64,000 bases of DNA from Hippopus hippopus (Eukaryota > Mollusca > Bivalvia > Cardiida > Cardiidae): assembly GCA_946811185.2 (NCBI GenBank), contig OX328106.1, forward strand, positions 44,032,311 to 44,096,310, read 5' to 3'. A model generated the notes under the pieces. That model saw nothing but the letters and a program-made list of their open reading frames with translations. It made no database searches and was not told where the DNA came from. Below, piece by piece: positions 20,991-31,837 of the stretch. Each line of letters opens with the position of its first letter. Position 1 is the first letter of the stretch. The position numbers and the translations under genes are program-made.

Positions 20991-21231
20991 ATATCTATAA
21001 GAGCGAGCCAATGTGACAATAGTGTTTGTACACGGTCTCGTCAGAATGTTCTCGTGTTAGAATAGCTGATGAGATCCACATCGACCTTTTGTTAGACTGC
21101 AATAATTGCGATAGCTAACAAAACAGAGTTCAAGTTCTTGTGTAACACTGCTGAAAGGCATGATCCGCGAAATCATTGACTGATTACTGAGCAACTGTAA
21201 AGAGTTCACTGCTGTCTTTGTGACCGAATAA

Positions 21232-21444
21232 TTAACACTGATCTTGCCGTTTGGGACCATGGATGGCTTTTGCGGAGAGTATACAGCAAGATCAGCCTGC
21301 ACATACGTGCAGTCTGTTCTTGCTCTACACCCTCCGCTGCTTTATCGGTAGTTTTGGTCATATAAGCCCAGTCTAATGCCCGCACATTTAGCAAAATATT
21401 TTTGTGTAATCGTCAACATTTTTTTTTGGCAGGATAAGGGTTAA
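21232..21444 (-). mobile_element. Chimeric D/C MITE
   Basis: The left side is D-like (ttaacactgatcttgccgtt-tgggaccatgg-atggcttttgcgg), the hairpin is decayed (agatcagcctgcacat/acgtgcagtctgttct), and the right end is C-like (ggcaggataagggttaa). TTAA at both borders. Confidence 0.6.
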
Positions 21445-22005
21445 ATTGCATTTACCGTTGCAGCTGTTACAATTTGTGGTGGGTCTTCTGTCCTGTATGA
21501 ACTACGCATGTGCCCGTATTCATGGAGGCGTTTGTCACACTAGATTCGAACTTCAACAACATATAAGTCTGATCACTCAACCTTAAGAAGTCAATATAAC
21601 TGAGACAGACGCCATAACTCAGCTATAAGACGCAACCTAGACGTACACAGCACGTGGCTACCATAGCTATGGCGATACACTTTCCCACTCTGCGCCAGTC
21701 GTCTGTCGCCGTGCCTGCGCAGTAACTATTATAGTAAGGTCTGCCAGGGTGTAGAGACAAACCACAGTATGCTCTATTACATCCGGTTATCTGCGTGAAA
21801 GAATTCCATAAATGTCTAGTTCCTTTTGTGTGTGCTATAAATCGCATTTACTATTTATAGAAATCATGGTTCTACGATATTGGAATGCAAATATAGTCAT
21901 TTACCTGTCATGTTTAATCCTGATATGTATGCGATAACATTCCGGATATCGTGATGTCACTATAGATTACATGGCGGTCTGCTTCTTCCCTGAAAGTTTC
22001 TTTTA

Positions 22006-22215
22006 TCTCTTTCACTGCCAAGGAAATGATTTACACTTTTTCATTGGCTATAAATATTGTTCCGCTGCGAGATAAAGAGACCGTTTGGCCTTAATCTAAA
22101 GTAAAGTAATGGACAGTGTAGATCAGAGATCAGACTGCACGTTCTGTGCAGTCTGATCTTGATCTACATTGTCCACAAAAGCATCTGATGTCGTCAACAG
22201 TAAGGAAAGAGTTAA
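22006..22215 (+). mobile_element. Family D MITE
   Basis: ctctttcactgccaagg left end, perfect hairpin agatcagactgcacg/ttctgtgcagtctgatct at about 22127-22162, cacaaaagcatctgatgtcg-tcaacagt and agagttaa. Confidence 0.8.
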
Positions 22216-22969
22216 TGGTCTGGATTCTGATGAAAAAACATAATGGTTTTGCAGACAGTATTGATCACGCTCATACAGCACAGAGGGCTAGATTTTGCCT
22301 GCTTTGTCCTTAAAAACTCCCTTAGAGCCTTTTAAGGGAGGAAAACCTATGTGCAAACTGTACCGACCGAATTCCTGTTGCCCGAATCGTAGAGTCATAT
22401 CTCGGATCCACATTGTCCTATTTCTCAGGAAAAAATGCTCTTGTTAGGAGATTGTTGAGGCTGTAGCAAAATCCTTCGTTTACTGGCAAAAATATCAATT
22501 TTGTATCTATTGCAGCTGTTCTCATAGCTTAGCGATTACAGCTTTATAATACTAGAAAGTTGGTTTTTCGTTTGAAAATGATTTGGACGTACATGTAATT
22601 GTTGACTCTCAGCTGGGAAAGGGGAACATAAAAATACAACACGTTGTGTTTGCCATTACTGGGATAAGAGCGAGAGTAAGACGGTAATTTAGGTCACTAT
22701 CTGATACTATTGTGCAGGTTTTGTCCTTACAGTTTCAAGCAGACTATCGTTGCTTTTACGAACAGGTGCACGGATTATTCAATCTAATCTTTATGTTTGT
22801 GGTACAGCAATATTTATTGAGTTTGTGCTTTCCAGTTCCTTTAAAAAAAGTGACAGACCATAACAAGCACTAACCTGGTCCTTGTTTCTCTTATTCTACC
22901 GTTGGAGCTCTAGATTTTTCCAGTTTGGAAAAGACGACCTACACAGTTATTTCAGGTGTAGTTTGCCTG

Positions 22970-23095
22970 AATATTTAAGAAATAACGGACTTATTAGATT
23001 CAAGATCACATTGCACATTCAGTGCAGAATGATCTTGATCTACCCTGTATGCGAATGCAAATAGCAAAAAGTATCGACCCAAGTCAGCCTGTGCT
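22970..23095. mobile_element. Fused C/D hairpin and family A core fragments
   Basis: cttattagattcaagatcac-attgcaca..gtgcagaatgatcttgatc is a decayed C/D hairpin; 20 bases on, gcaaatagcaaaaagtatcg-acccaagtcagcctgtgctg is a family A core. Neither has terminal repeats. Confidence 0.6.
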
Positions 23096-23242
23096 GACTC
23101 CATTATACAGTGAAATTTTCCATCGAGAAAGGCTAGGATGAAATATTTGGCGTTTTATTATCGGTTTAGGCTTTTCAATTTTTTTTCAAAGCATTTTTGG
23201 CTTAAATATCATGGCGGAGCTGTACTATAAAGTGAGCAAAGA

Positions 23243-23608
23243 ATGTTTCGCCTTGTCCCATTTTTTTTTTTTCTACTACAGTGCGTACTTGCGTATTGTG
23301 TGTTATGGACGCTCCGCCGATGCTGCAAGCTCTATGGTTGTCTGAAAACGGTTAAACGACATTTTGACCATAAAAGGGTCATCAAAGATGGAAGTAAAAC
23401 GAATTGTAGGCATATGAATACAAATACTTTGCCTCGAAAATTTACAATTCTAGCACAAGTTTTGACATCGTTTTTAACACAGAGGTGCCAATATGACCAT
23501 GTGATGATATGCACCTTGGCACAAACAGATGGTTCTTTTTCCACAATATTTTTAGGTGAAGTCAAGAACAGTTTGCGTAAGAGCCTTATGCGCACTCGAA
23601 TGGATTGA
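23243..23608 (+). CDS. Unrecognised 121-codon ORF, probably not a gene
   Basis: Met-initiated frame with hydrophobic start (MFRLVPFFFFLLQ) then a basic region (RRCCKLYGC, KTVKRHFDHKR). The opposite strand is also open for 97 codons (23332-23625), which weakens either reading. No domain is recognised, and no ribosome or splice context supports it. Kept only because it lies outside the recognised repeats. Confidence 0.12.
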   Translation: MFRLVPFFFFLLQCVLAYCVLWTLRRCCKLYGCLKTVKRHFDHKRVIKDGSKTNCRHMNTNTLPRKFTILAQVLTSFLTQRCQYDHVMICTLAQTDGSFSTIFLGEVKNSLRKSLMRTRMD

Positions 23609-23936
23609 AAGAACCTGATGTCCATTTTGTATTAACCAGATACAATATCGTCCGTTAATTTGTTTTCGTTGATTGGCTTCTATTCAGAGACGGGACAATT
23701 ACCATTGCACAGAAAGGTTTCTTAATATAGTATCACATACGTCAGAGAGTTTCCCGTATTCTCTCCGTACTAATTATCTTCTTCTTTCTATACCATACAT
23801 TATAATTAACTTTAGTATCCTTGGTACAAACTTGGGGTTATTTTCGTATCAGTATTTTTCCTCAAGTTAAATGGATTGGTGACAGATTCGATGAGTCCTG
23901 AGTAAATAATTGTACTTGCCTTTCTGTTAAACCCTA

Positions 23937-24124
23937 CCCAGCTAAATAATTTAATTAAAACTTTTACGCCGATAGTCAAGACCCAAATGTTGCTATTGTA
24001 TAGTCATTTTGGGACAAAAGTATCTCCTCATCGGACAGTGTAGATCCAAGATCAGACTGCACGTTATGTGCAGTCTGATCTTGATCTAAATGTCCGCAAA
24101 AGGTCCTTGAGTCGCGCTTAATTA
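23937..24124 (+). mobile_element. Family C MITE
   Basis: ttaaaccctacccagctaaa, gccgatagtcaagacccaaa-tgttgctatt, hairpin agatcagactgcac/gttatgtgcagtctgatct, gtcgcgcttaattaat. The right terminal bases are altered. Confidence 0.85.
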
Positions 24125-24571
24125 ATCAATTGTTCCGAAAATAGATTATACAGATTGACAAAGTTACTGATACATTGACAAATGTGATTAAATAAACAGT
24201 CATGTTCAAACGATATTACGAGCGTACATTCCTAACTGCAATATTTCTTCAAAAGCGTTCATTGGTTAAATTCATCTAAAAACTACCGATATGAATATGC
24301 TTGAACCCTTTAAGGGGAGGTAACGATATGTTTTGGAAGATCTTAACAATGTAATATTCTGATTTTTTTTTTATTTCTCTCTGGTTTTCTTGCATCCCTA
24401 AACTTTCTGAATGCAGCTTGTGCATTTAAACTTGTGTGGAATGTAAAAAGATCATTAAAGAATACGTCCCTTGTGAATATTTTAATAGTTCATTTTGAAC
24501 CTTTTAAAATACTGTCACTGTATCCTGTAAGAATTCGAATAGGTTTTCTTTAGGTGAAAGTGTTTTTGACC

Positions 24572-24866
24572 AGCCAGCATAGCTCAAGTGGTAGAGCGTA
24601 GGACTTGTGAACATCAAGTCTTGGGTCACTTAAGGGTGTGGCTTCGAGCCCCACGGCTGGCCACCGAAAATTACTAATAATCTTTCGGATGAGACTTTAA
24701 ACCAAAGTCCCGTGTGACGGTGCTATACACCGCGCACGTCAGAGAACCACGCGTAACTTAGGATGGGTTTCGTCCTGTATTTTGCACTATTCCTCGTAAC
24801 AAAAACTAACAGCCTTCAGGGGACGTCGCCCATTTATAAGGGCAACCGGTGGTGACGAAAAATAAA
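24572..24866 (+). mobile_element. tRNA-derived SINE (type 3)
   Basis: Head agccagcatagctcaagtgg-tagagcg..ggcttcgagccccacggctgg resembles a tRNA with A and B boxes, but the anticodon arm/variable region is too long for a functional tRNA. The body includes ctttcggatgagactttaaa-ccaaagtcccgtgt, like conserved central domains of some SINEs (exact class not assigned). The tail is A-rich (gaaaaataaacgcaaa). Confidence 0.75.
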
Positions 24867-25094
24867 CGCAAATTCAATCATTTGATTCAGCGTCTTAACG
24901 AAGATAAGTTATTTCCATCGCTTCGTGATATAAATGTACGGTCGAAAGCAGTTGTAAACACCAAGCAACTATACATAGACAAGTTCCGGCCAATGTCGTG
25001 TTGTATAAGACCGGACGCCTTGGAAAATGTTTTTACCTTAAGAAAACCGAGAATTGTATGGGCAAATACCGGTAAACCTCACATCCTTTCTTAG
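24849..25094 (+). CDS. Unrecognised 81-codon ORF
   Basis: Begins at the end of the type 3 SINE and continues past it (MVTKNKRKFNHLIQRL.., IRPDALENVFTLRKP..). No family recognised; possibly chance. The RFX-like palindrome at 25161 lies 67 bases after its stop. Confidence 0.15.
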   Translation: MVTKNKRKFNHLIQRLNEDKLFPSLRDINVRSKAVVNTKQLYIDKFRPMSCCIRPDALENVFTLRKPRIVWANTGKPHILS

Positions 25095-25160
25095 TAATGC
25101 ATTTCCTACACATCAGCTTTGATGGCAAGACCATAATGAAATCAGTGGTCCATTTGATTT

Positions 25161-25173
25161 GTTGCCTAGCAAC
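25161..25173. promoter_or_regulatory. X-box-like palindrome GTTGCCTAGCAAC
   Basis: The two half-sites GTTGC and GCAAC match the RFX-family inverted half-site pattern with a 3-bp centre. No gene start is recognised close by, so it may be a chance match. Confidence 0.35.
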
Positions 25174-25374
25174 GTGAAAAAAAGGAACCTTTGTTCTTTG
25201 CCTGTCTAATGCTGGTAAACTTTGGTAAAATCAGACGTAATGGTCTATTTACGTGTCTGTCTTAGTTTATTTTTATTTGTATTTATGTTCGAATGTTGTG
25301 TAACATCGCTTCAATAGTACTCTATAAAAATCATTGTAGCTGAAAGGGAGTTTTTTCTACTTTATTTCACTTAT

Positions 25375-25447
25375 TACTGTACAGTGTAGATCTCAGATCA
25401 GACTGCATTATTTGCAAAGGATAGTCTGATCTTAATCTACTATATCT
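25375..25447. mobile_element. Family C/D hairpin fragment
   Basis: cagtgtagatctcagatcag-actgca..gatagtctgatcttaatcta; the loop is expanded (ttatttgcaaagga) and the ends are absent. Confidence 0.6.
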
Positions 25448-25656
25448 GCGAAAAAATAACGTGTCTTGTTTGGCGCGCTCAGAGATGAGGTATCTAGAAT
25501 ATGTCTAAAATGAAATACAGCCAGATTTCGTTTTATAAGTTTTTAAGAAAATCCTTAACAAAGCCTGATGATTCTTGGTCTCCTTCTAAGATGGTCTTTA
25601 ACTAAGAAAGACAGAGACACGTGTATAGATTAAGAAGAAGTTTATTTTTTAATGTT

Positions 25657-25826
25657 TGAGTCATGCTTCGTGAAAAGGGTTTTCATGCATCTGTAAAAAG
25701 CACTGATTAAGGTCAACCATTGCAGTCCGCTTTTAGCTATTGCTTAACCCATAATTCAGCCGGTTTGCAGACGAAATGGATGCATCTTATGTAACGACTT
25801 CCTTGGTATAACGTATTACTAAGATA
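25657..25826 (+). mobile_element. Family A MITE, decayed
   Basis: tgagtcatgcttcgtgaaaa..catgcatctgtaaaaagc, aaggtcaaccattgcagtcc, then ataattcagccggttt, acgaaatggatgcat and acgacttccttgg. Much of the hairpin is lost. Confidence 0.75.
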
Positions 25827-26538
25827 CTTTTAAAGACGATCGCTACAGTTTCACCATTTTTTGAAAACATGCAGAATTTCATGAAACTTTGTGTGATGAT
25901 AGTATATTATCTGATCTTCAAAAATAGGAGATAAAAAAAGGGGGTCACTAGCTTTGGGAAAATTCTATGAATATTTCTTTTGGTACACCCAGAATTGCGG
26001 CAGTTCAGGATGAAATTTCACCTATGAAAACTAAGTCTATGTATATTATTTTGAATGACAACAATTATAAGCAAATTTTATGTCATTGTATTGGTGAAAC
26101 ATCAAATTTAATGAAAAAAATAATTTAGAGTATGCTGAGTATCAATCTGAAAAAAATACCCTTAACTTATGGCTAAAACACCTTTATTTTGGAAAAAAAA
26201 AAAACCCAAAAAACAAGGAGTATACTTTAAAGTTATTTTTTTAATGTTCTAACATTCAGATTTTTCTTATTTTTTCTATAAATAATATTCAGGTACTAAA
26301 CTAAAAGAATCGGGCTTAAAACAAATAGGTCAACGGCCTTATTTTTTAAGAAAATACATTTTAAGTTTGTGGGTAGAGCAATAACTAATGAGTCAATGTT
26401 GGGTTTGTCAAAGACAAAGACATTATATGAAGTAAATTATCTCATTTTTTTCAACAATTCAACAATGTTTATAAGAATCAAGTTTATTTGTCATAATAAA
26501 CCAGTCAATAGCATATAAATGTAATACTGATGTTAGCA
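25827..26538. other. AT-rich stretch, nothing recognised
   Basis: Poly-A and poly-T rich sequence without inverted repeats, known repeat motifs or coding signal. Confidence 0.5.
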
Positions 26539-26774
26539 TTTAACCCATTACTAAACGACTAATTCTGGACTTTTCTAAATTTGACGCGTTTGCAGACGCT
26601 AAACCATAAGCTGGTATTCATGTATCACAGTCCTTTGATGGGTCAGAAATCACTGTGCGAAAAGGAGAAATCAGTCAGTAGGAGCAATTTCTCCTTTTGA
26701 CATCAATGTTTTCTAATGTTGTCGGCTGCAGACTCATCAATCTAAAGGATAACCCGGTAAAGGAGAAAGAGTTA
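26539..26774 (+). mobile_element. Family E MITE
   Basis: ttaacccattactaaacgac, gacgcgtttgcagacg, diverged hairpin aaaggagaaatcag..gcaatttctcctttt, right end cggtaaaggagaaagagtta. A second left-end fragment (ctttaccaagtgacataatt..gaaagcatgtgca) follows at 26797-26855. Confidence 0.75.
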
Positions 26775-27185
26775 CGGCTCCTTGTTTTCTACACGTCTTT
26801 ACCAAGTGACATAATTTTGGACTAGACCAAACTGAAAGCATGTGCATCTGAAAAGATGTTTTAGCTCGACGATACGTCTGCAAAATAGAGCACTAGTAGC
26901 ATGTGTCCGTATTTCCGTTGTTAGGTGACGTAGTTAGGTGATTCACTTTGACTTTCAGTCCGATCTTTTGAAAGGTAATTTCGGATACTTGCCTCGCATA
27001 TCATTATTTGGCTTGATTCAAATACTTTTTTCTTCGTTTTGCTGACATGAAACGGCCTGTTTTAGTTCTTAGGTTTATCCATTCTGCAGACATTGACAAG
27101 TGTGGTAAGTGTGGCACAGAGAAAAAGTTACTGGGTCACAAGGGATAAATGCCTTTAAAACACCCAAAACAGAAAGTTGATATAT

Positions 27186-27275
27186 AGGATAGCTCAGTCT
27201 GTAGAGCGCCTGGCCTATAGTGATACAAGTCCCACATTTGTGGTATTTTCCCCAGATTAGAGTAAACTGTCTCGT
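27186..27275 (+). mobile_element. SINE type 4 fragment (tRNA-like head)
   Basis: ggatagctcagtctgtagag-cgcctggcc resembles a tRNA A-box half; followed by agattagagtaaactg, which recurs in the related copies near 30.7 and 43.66 kb as taagagtaa(a/g)ca. Confidence 0.55.
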
Positions 27276-27545
27276 CCTTGTTATTTTTCCTTATAAAATA
27301 TTCCTTCTCGTCTATAAAATGCAGTATTTTTGTTTGGTCAGAATATAGTTTCTTGCAACTCTAGAGCAACACAATTTAGACAATCATCATCAACTAGTCT
27401 CAGAATATTCTTCAAGCGATCGTCATTACGAGTATTAACATTATTTCGACTCTTCTCTTCTGATCGGTAATACTACTGAAGATGTCGACGGGGAAAGGTC
27501 AAAGTACTCCGACGCATTTGCCGATTTAATGATGCCCAAGATATC

Positions 27546-27747
27546 TTTACGCTTACATCGCCATAGGCGAAAACGGGACTTTTTCGTGCGGCATAGATCA
27601 AAATCAGACTGCACGAAACGTGCTGTCTGATTTTGGATCTATACCGCCCGATTGGTTAATAAAGCCTATCCATCTCACTGATAGGGGATTATTTTCAGCC
27701 ATCGAAAGAGGTCGTATGGTTTGTATATTCGACGCTGAAGGAATTAA
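27546..27747 (-). mobile_element. Family D MITE, minus orientation
   Basis: ttacgcttacatcgccatag-gcgaaaac, hairpin aaaatcagactgcacg/cgtgctgtctgatttt, taccgcccg, ttttcagccatcgaaagagg, tattcgacgctgaaggaatta. The 64-codon ORF is within it. Confidence 0.8.
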
Positions 27748-28280
27748 AGAGATGGTTTGGATTGAGTCCACAAAATACAATAATGCTGTTTACGGTTGCG
27801 TAATAATGACCTAGTTAAGTGACGACCAGACGTTGGTTATGGCTTGTTAATTCATGTCACGATTTTATGTCTGTTCTTAGTGATCCCAGATGTAGGCCTA
27901 CAGATAAAATAAGAGGAACTACGCATACGCGAAAATCATTAGTTATCCAGTAAACTCGATGAGGCAATTCATATCAGCACCAACAATGGGTTTTGCTAAA
28001 AACAACGACATTACTGTATTTTAGATTCCATCGTACTCCTGTTATGTCCGTCTATGTATGATGTTTTCAATAACTTTGAATGCTGCGTTTCTCTTGCGAA
28101 AAGACAAGACCGGTACACTTTGTTGTACCGACCTCATGAATTTGAGCTATTTATTCGACATCTGAATATACCAAACCTCTGCAAAAAAAGGTATTATTTT
28201 TTTGTTATTGGTCTAAAGCGAGGTCCTTATTGAGGTATTCGTCTAATGTGAGGTTGGTGAGGATGTGAGGTTAGTGAGGA

Positions 28281-28443
28281 CCCTGGGTCAGTATTCACCA
28301 ACCATTTCTAAGAACATTTTCAGTCTTATTCTCAAGAATTTTCCAAATTTTAAAGAAAAACAACTTTTGATTGGCTGTTAGCCTTTTGGCGTAGAATAAG
28401 ACTAAGAATGAAACATAGAATAGTTGGTGAACACGGGTCCTGG
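28281..28443. mobile_element. Family K MITE, ~163 bp
   Basis: Left ccctgggtcagtattcacca-accattt is mirrored by the right end tagttggtgaacacgggtcc-tgg; subterminal tcttattct / agaataaga are also inverted. It contains tgattggctg (CCAAT-box-like, reverse). Second copy at 63344-63530. Confidence 0.85.
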
Positions 28444-28470
28444 ACAACGTAGATTATAGATAAGATATGT

Positions 28471-28847
28471 AGGATCTGACATGAGTTGACGTTTGGAATA
28501 AAATTTTATCAAACAAGTATAGGGAAAATGTAACTAAGCGAGCCTTTGGCGAGCTAATGACTTTTCTTTCATGAGAAGTTTAATAAAATTTTATCTCAAA
28601 CGCCAACGGATGTCAGATTCTTTTTATCACATAAAGATATTTCACAAATTATAGATTAGAAGATGCAAAACTATCTATAGATGCACCTGCGGTAATATCC
28701 ATAAAAACCATTCACTTCTATAACATAAGTACAAAATGACGTCAAAAATGACGTCACACAATTCTGATATAAAACGTGTATACATAAGTTAAGAAGGTTC
28801 GTATTGGGTATATGACACTGATAACAAGGAGCTTATGCGATAAATAT
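28471..28847 (+). mobile_element. Family F element, first of a tandem pair
   Basis: aggatctgacatgagttgac-gtttg..ataaaattttatcaaac forms an inverted repeat with ttttatctcaaacgccaacg-gatgtcagattc around the loop aagcgagcctttggcgagc. Then gatattcacaaatt-type text, catctatagatg-like palindrome, two TGACGTCA octamers (28736-28760) and ataagttaagaaggttcg..gggtatatgacactg. Non-coding. Confidence 0.85.
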
Positions 28848-29229
28848 AGGATCTGACATGAGTTGGCGTTTGAGATAAAATTTTATCAAACGAGGCTAGG
28901 AAAAATGTTACTAAGCGAGCCTTTGGCAAGCTAATAACTTTTCTTTCGTGACACGTTTAATAGAATTTTATCTCAAACGCCAACGGATGTCAGATTCTTT
29001 TTATCACATAAAGATATTTCACAAATTATAGATCAGAAGATGCAAGACCATCTATAGATGCACCTGTGGTAATATCCATAAAACCCACTCCCTTCATGAT
29101 ATATGTACAAAATGACGTCAAAAATGACGTCACACAATTTTGATATCAACCGTATAAGATAAGAAAGTTCGTAATGGGTATAGATCTATTACACTGAAAA
29201 TAAGGGAAGGTTATGTGACAAAAAACCCT
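28848..29229 (+). mobile_element. Family F element, second tandem copy
   Basis: Near-identical in layout to the preceding copy, period 377 bp, starting aggatctgacatgagttggc. The arms match better here (gttggcgtttgagataaaat against ttttatctcaaacgccaac). The octamer pair tgacgtcaaaaatgacgtca at about 29113 is intact. Confidence 0.85.
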
Positions 29230-29302
29230 CTGTGATGTTTGATGTTGATCTATGCTGTCCCGAAAAAAAACATTTTTTTTCCAAGAAACTATGTAAGGCT
29301 TC

Positions 29303-29519
29303 TTAACCCTTACTCCTTAACCTGCTACATAAGTGAAATGAACCTTTCAAGCTTATAGTAAAAATCCAAATTTCGCTTTATCGAAGGTATTTTGGGAGGA
29401 AACTATTTTCTTTTTCGACAGTGTAGATGCAAGATCAGACTGCACGTTCAGTGCAGTCTGATCTTGACCTACTATGTCTGCAAACGCACACTGAGTCGCG
29501 CTTAGCAGCTTATGGGTTC
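29303..29519 (+). mobile_element. Family C MITE
   Basis: ttaacccttactccttaacc, gcttatagtaaaaatccaaa-tttcgc, hairpin agatcagactgcacg/ttcagtgcagtctgatct, cgcgcttagcagcttatggg-ttca. Confidence 0.88.
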
Positions 29520-29836
29520 AACTGTGGTTTGATGAACCCCAGGGCGATTTGTTATTAGATTATCTATAAATCTAGGTACCAAAAGGTTTCCTGAATTTTT
29601 TCTTTCGCACTTACATGTATGACTGTTGCAGTGCTTTTACAGAACTTTATATGTCTTGAAAGAGGAAAATTGGTACAATTCCAACTTTTTTTTTTTTTGC
29701 ATGAAATATCGGAAATTTTAGCTCAAAGATCAAAATACCGACTCTGTGCAGTCTAAACCTGGTTCACAAAGTCAGCAAGAAACACTCGCAGTAGTTTTCA
29801 CTGTTTAAAGGGTTATGAGCCCTTAAACTGTTTAGT

Positions 29837-30105
29837 ATATGGCTTGCAACACACGAAAAGGGGCATTCGGACATTTGCGTAAAGTGTGGTCTCGGATCAG
29901 CCTGCGCAGTCCGCGCAGGCTAATCCGAGACGGCACTTTACGACTATATTAGATTTTGTGCTACATTAGACTTGCGCAAAACAGAAAATTACATAAAAAC
30001 GGAAAGTATCATTTCAGATTAGCCTGTACGGACTGCGGAGGCTGATCCGAGACGACACTTTACGCCAATGTCCGAATGTCCCTTTTCACGTGTTGCAAGC
30101 CATAT
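29837..30105. mobile_element. Family B MITE, full length (reference copy)
   Basis: Ends atatggcttgcaacacacga-aaaggggcattcggacattt and complement (aaatgtccgaatg..gtgttgcaagccatat). Inside is the hairpin ctcggatcagcctgcgcag/tccgcgcaggctaatccgag, then a spacer with ttacataaaaacggaaag, and a second decayed hairpin (ttagcctgtacgg/actgcggaggctgat). Very long terminal similarity (>40 bp). Confidence 0.92.
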
Positions 30106-30208
30106 CGAAGACAAACCTATCGGCAATAGTTAAGAGTACAAATGTTGCGAATTGTTTCTGTAGGTAATGCCAAAAACCGGCATTAATCAGATTTTGTCAG
30201 AAAATTAT

Positions 30209-30418
30209 AACACTTATCCTTTTAAATACTTGAAATGAAACCTTCAAGCCGATAGTTAAAACCCAAATTTTCCTATTTCAAATGTAATTTTGGAAGAAAG
30301 ATATCCTCTTATCGGATAGTGTAGATCTAAGATCAGACTGCACGTTCTGTGCAGTCTGATCTTGATTTACGCTGTTCGCAGAAGGTTAGCGAATCGCGCT
30401 TAGCAGCCTATGTGTTAA
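30209..30418 (+). mobile_element. Family C MITE
   Basis: acacttatccttttaaatac, gccgatagttaaaacccaaa-ttttcc, perfect hairpin agatcagactgcacg/ttctgtgcagtctgatct, gcagcctatgtgttaa. Confidence 0.88.
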
Positions 30419-30539
30419 CAAAAACTGTTACATTTTATCCTTATTCGCGCGCAAAGATGGGTTTAAAACTAAATATACATAATGTACTTTGGGGGCATAT
30501 TTTCTGTGAAGTTTCTATAGGCCCTCATGGTTTAAGGAT

Positions 30540-30561
30540 GGGGGGGGGGGGGGGGGGGGGG
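30540..30561. repeat. Poly-G tract
   Basis: 22 consecutive G residues after aaggatg. A G-quadruplex-capable homopolymer; often length-variable. Confidence 0.95.
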
Positions 30562-30639
30562 AAAGGCCACTACTGCGTAACAACGGGTAAAGCCATTCTG
30601 AATGCGCTGGAGAAGTTGTTGCGAAGGTGGGTAAATGTG

Positions 30640-30760
30640 TATATTCGATAGACTCATCACTTTAGAAGGTTGCAGGTTCGCATATCAACTACTGCCAACA
30701 GTTTTGTTTTATGTTTGGTTGTTTCACCTCTACTAAGAGTAAGCAGTCACGTATCAATGA
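30640..30760 (+). mobile_element. SINE type 4 fragment
   Basis: aaggttgcaggttcgcatat-c is B-box-like; then tttcacctctactaagagta-agcagtcac shared in form with the 43.66-kb copy (ttccttgctaagagtaaaca). Confidence 0.45.
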
Positions 30761-30915
30761 TTTCCCCCAACAAATTATCAACTTTCTTTCACGAAAAAAA
30801 TCGTAAAATTCTAACTATTATCCAGTTATAAAATGGATAAGATATAAAGGCCGTCAAGTTTAAAAGCCTCGGTGACGTACAACGCTGAGCAATATAACGA
30901 TCGTGAGATGGTATC

Positions 30916-31129
30916 TTTACCCTTCGGCTGCTAAGCGCGACTCACTGACCTTTTGCGGACATTGTAGATCAAGATCAGACTGCACAGAACGTGCAGTCTG
31001 ATCTTTGATCTACTCTGTCCGATAAGGAGATATTTGTCTCCTAAAAATAAGTCTGAAGTAGCATTATTCGGGTTTTTACTATCGGCTTAAAATGTTCATT
31101 TTAATTTTTTTTAGCAGGTTAAGGGTTAA
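30916..31129 (-). mobile_element. Family C MITE, minus orientation
   Basis: ttacccttcggctgctaagc-gcgactcactgacc, hairpin gatcaagatcagactgcac/agaacgtgcagtctgatctt, ttgcatt..tttttactatcggc, ttttagcaggttaagggtta. Confidence 0.9.
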
Positions 31130-31234
31130 TAAATAATGGAAGGACTAGGACAAAGATCGAACCGCATAGTTTCGGTAAATCTATCATGAACTACATTGTC
31201 AACAAAGCAGAGACAAGGCACTGAATTAGTGCAG

Positions 31235-31434
31235 TTAACAACCTACCAAACGACAAATTTCAGGCTTGCTGTGGCTGAAATAATGATTAAAACATTTGAA
31301 AGGGAAGAAAACATGGTTGGAAAAGTCGAAATTACTTGTTATAAGAATAAAAGTAATTTCGACTTTTCCCACATTAGTTTCAAAAGTATGAGATCTAAGG
31401 ATTGTTAAAAAACGGGATTATTTATTAAAGGCTT
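31235..31434 (+). mobile_element. Family E MITE with altered hairpin
   Basis: ttaacaacctaccaaacgac, then the hairpin gtcgaaattactt/aagtaatttcgac (31325-31366) replaces the usual ggagaaaatgctgg core; right end gttaaaaaacgggattattt-attaaaggctta. Confidence 0.7.
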
Positions 31435-31837
31435 ATGCGACTTATTAAAAGGTGAATATTTTTATGCGCCTTGTGACTATCGTTAAATTGCGGCTAATAA
31501 ATTCGTAATAAGACAAAGTGGGCGTCCTTCTGCTGCATTTTAGGCACTAAAATATGAACCTAACACCGAATTATCGCCAGTAATCTTATGGAAAATTTTG
31601 TAACATGGGACAGATTTGTTTTAACTTCCATGACCATTGGCACGCGACCTTTCCAGCAAAGTGTTGCCACTTCGTTTGTTGTACTTTTTGATAACTATCA
31701 ATATCGTTTTAGAAAGTTAAAAGAAAAATAACGAAAAAATAGTTGGACAGTCGTTGCATTTCGAGACGTATTTTCTTTAAATATTTTAGTATGCATGTCG
31801 CTTTTTGCAGGCGAACATAGATTAACATTTTTGTAAA

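Noticed and set aside
23243..23625. Overlapping opposite-strand ORFs as a dual-coding locus
   Set aside because: Both are short, unrecognised and without start or splice context; chance overlap is the simpler reading.
24572..24662. Possible tRNA gene
   Set aside because: It has A- and B-box-like motifs, but the region between them is too long for a tRNA and a SINE body follows directly.
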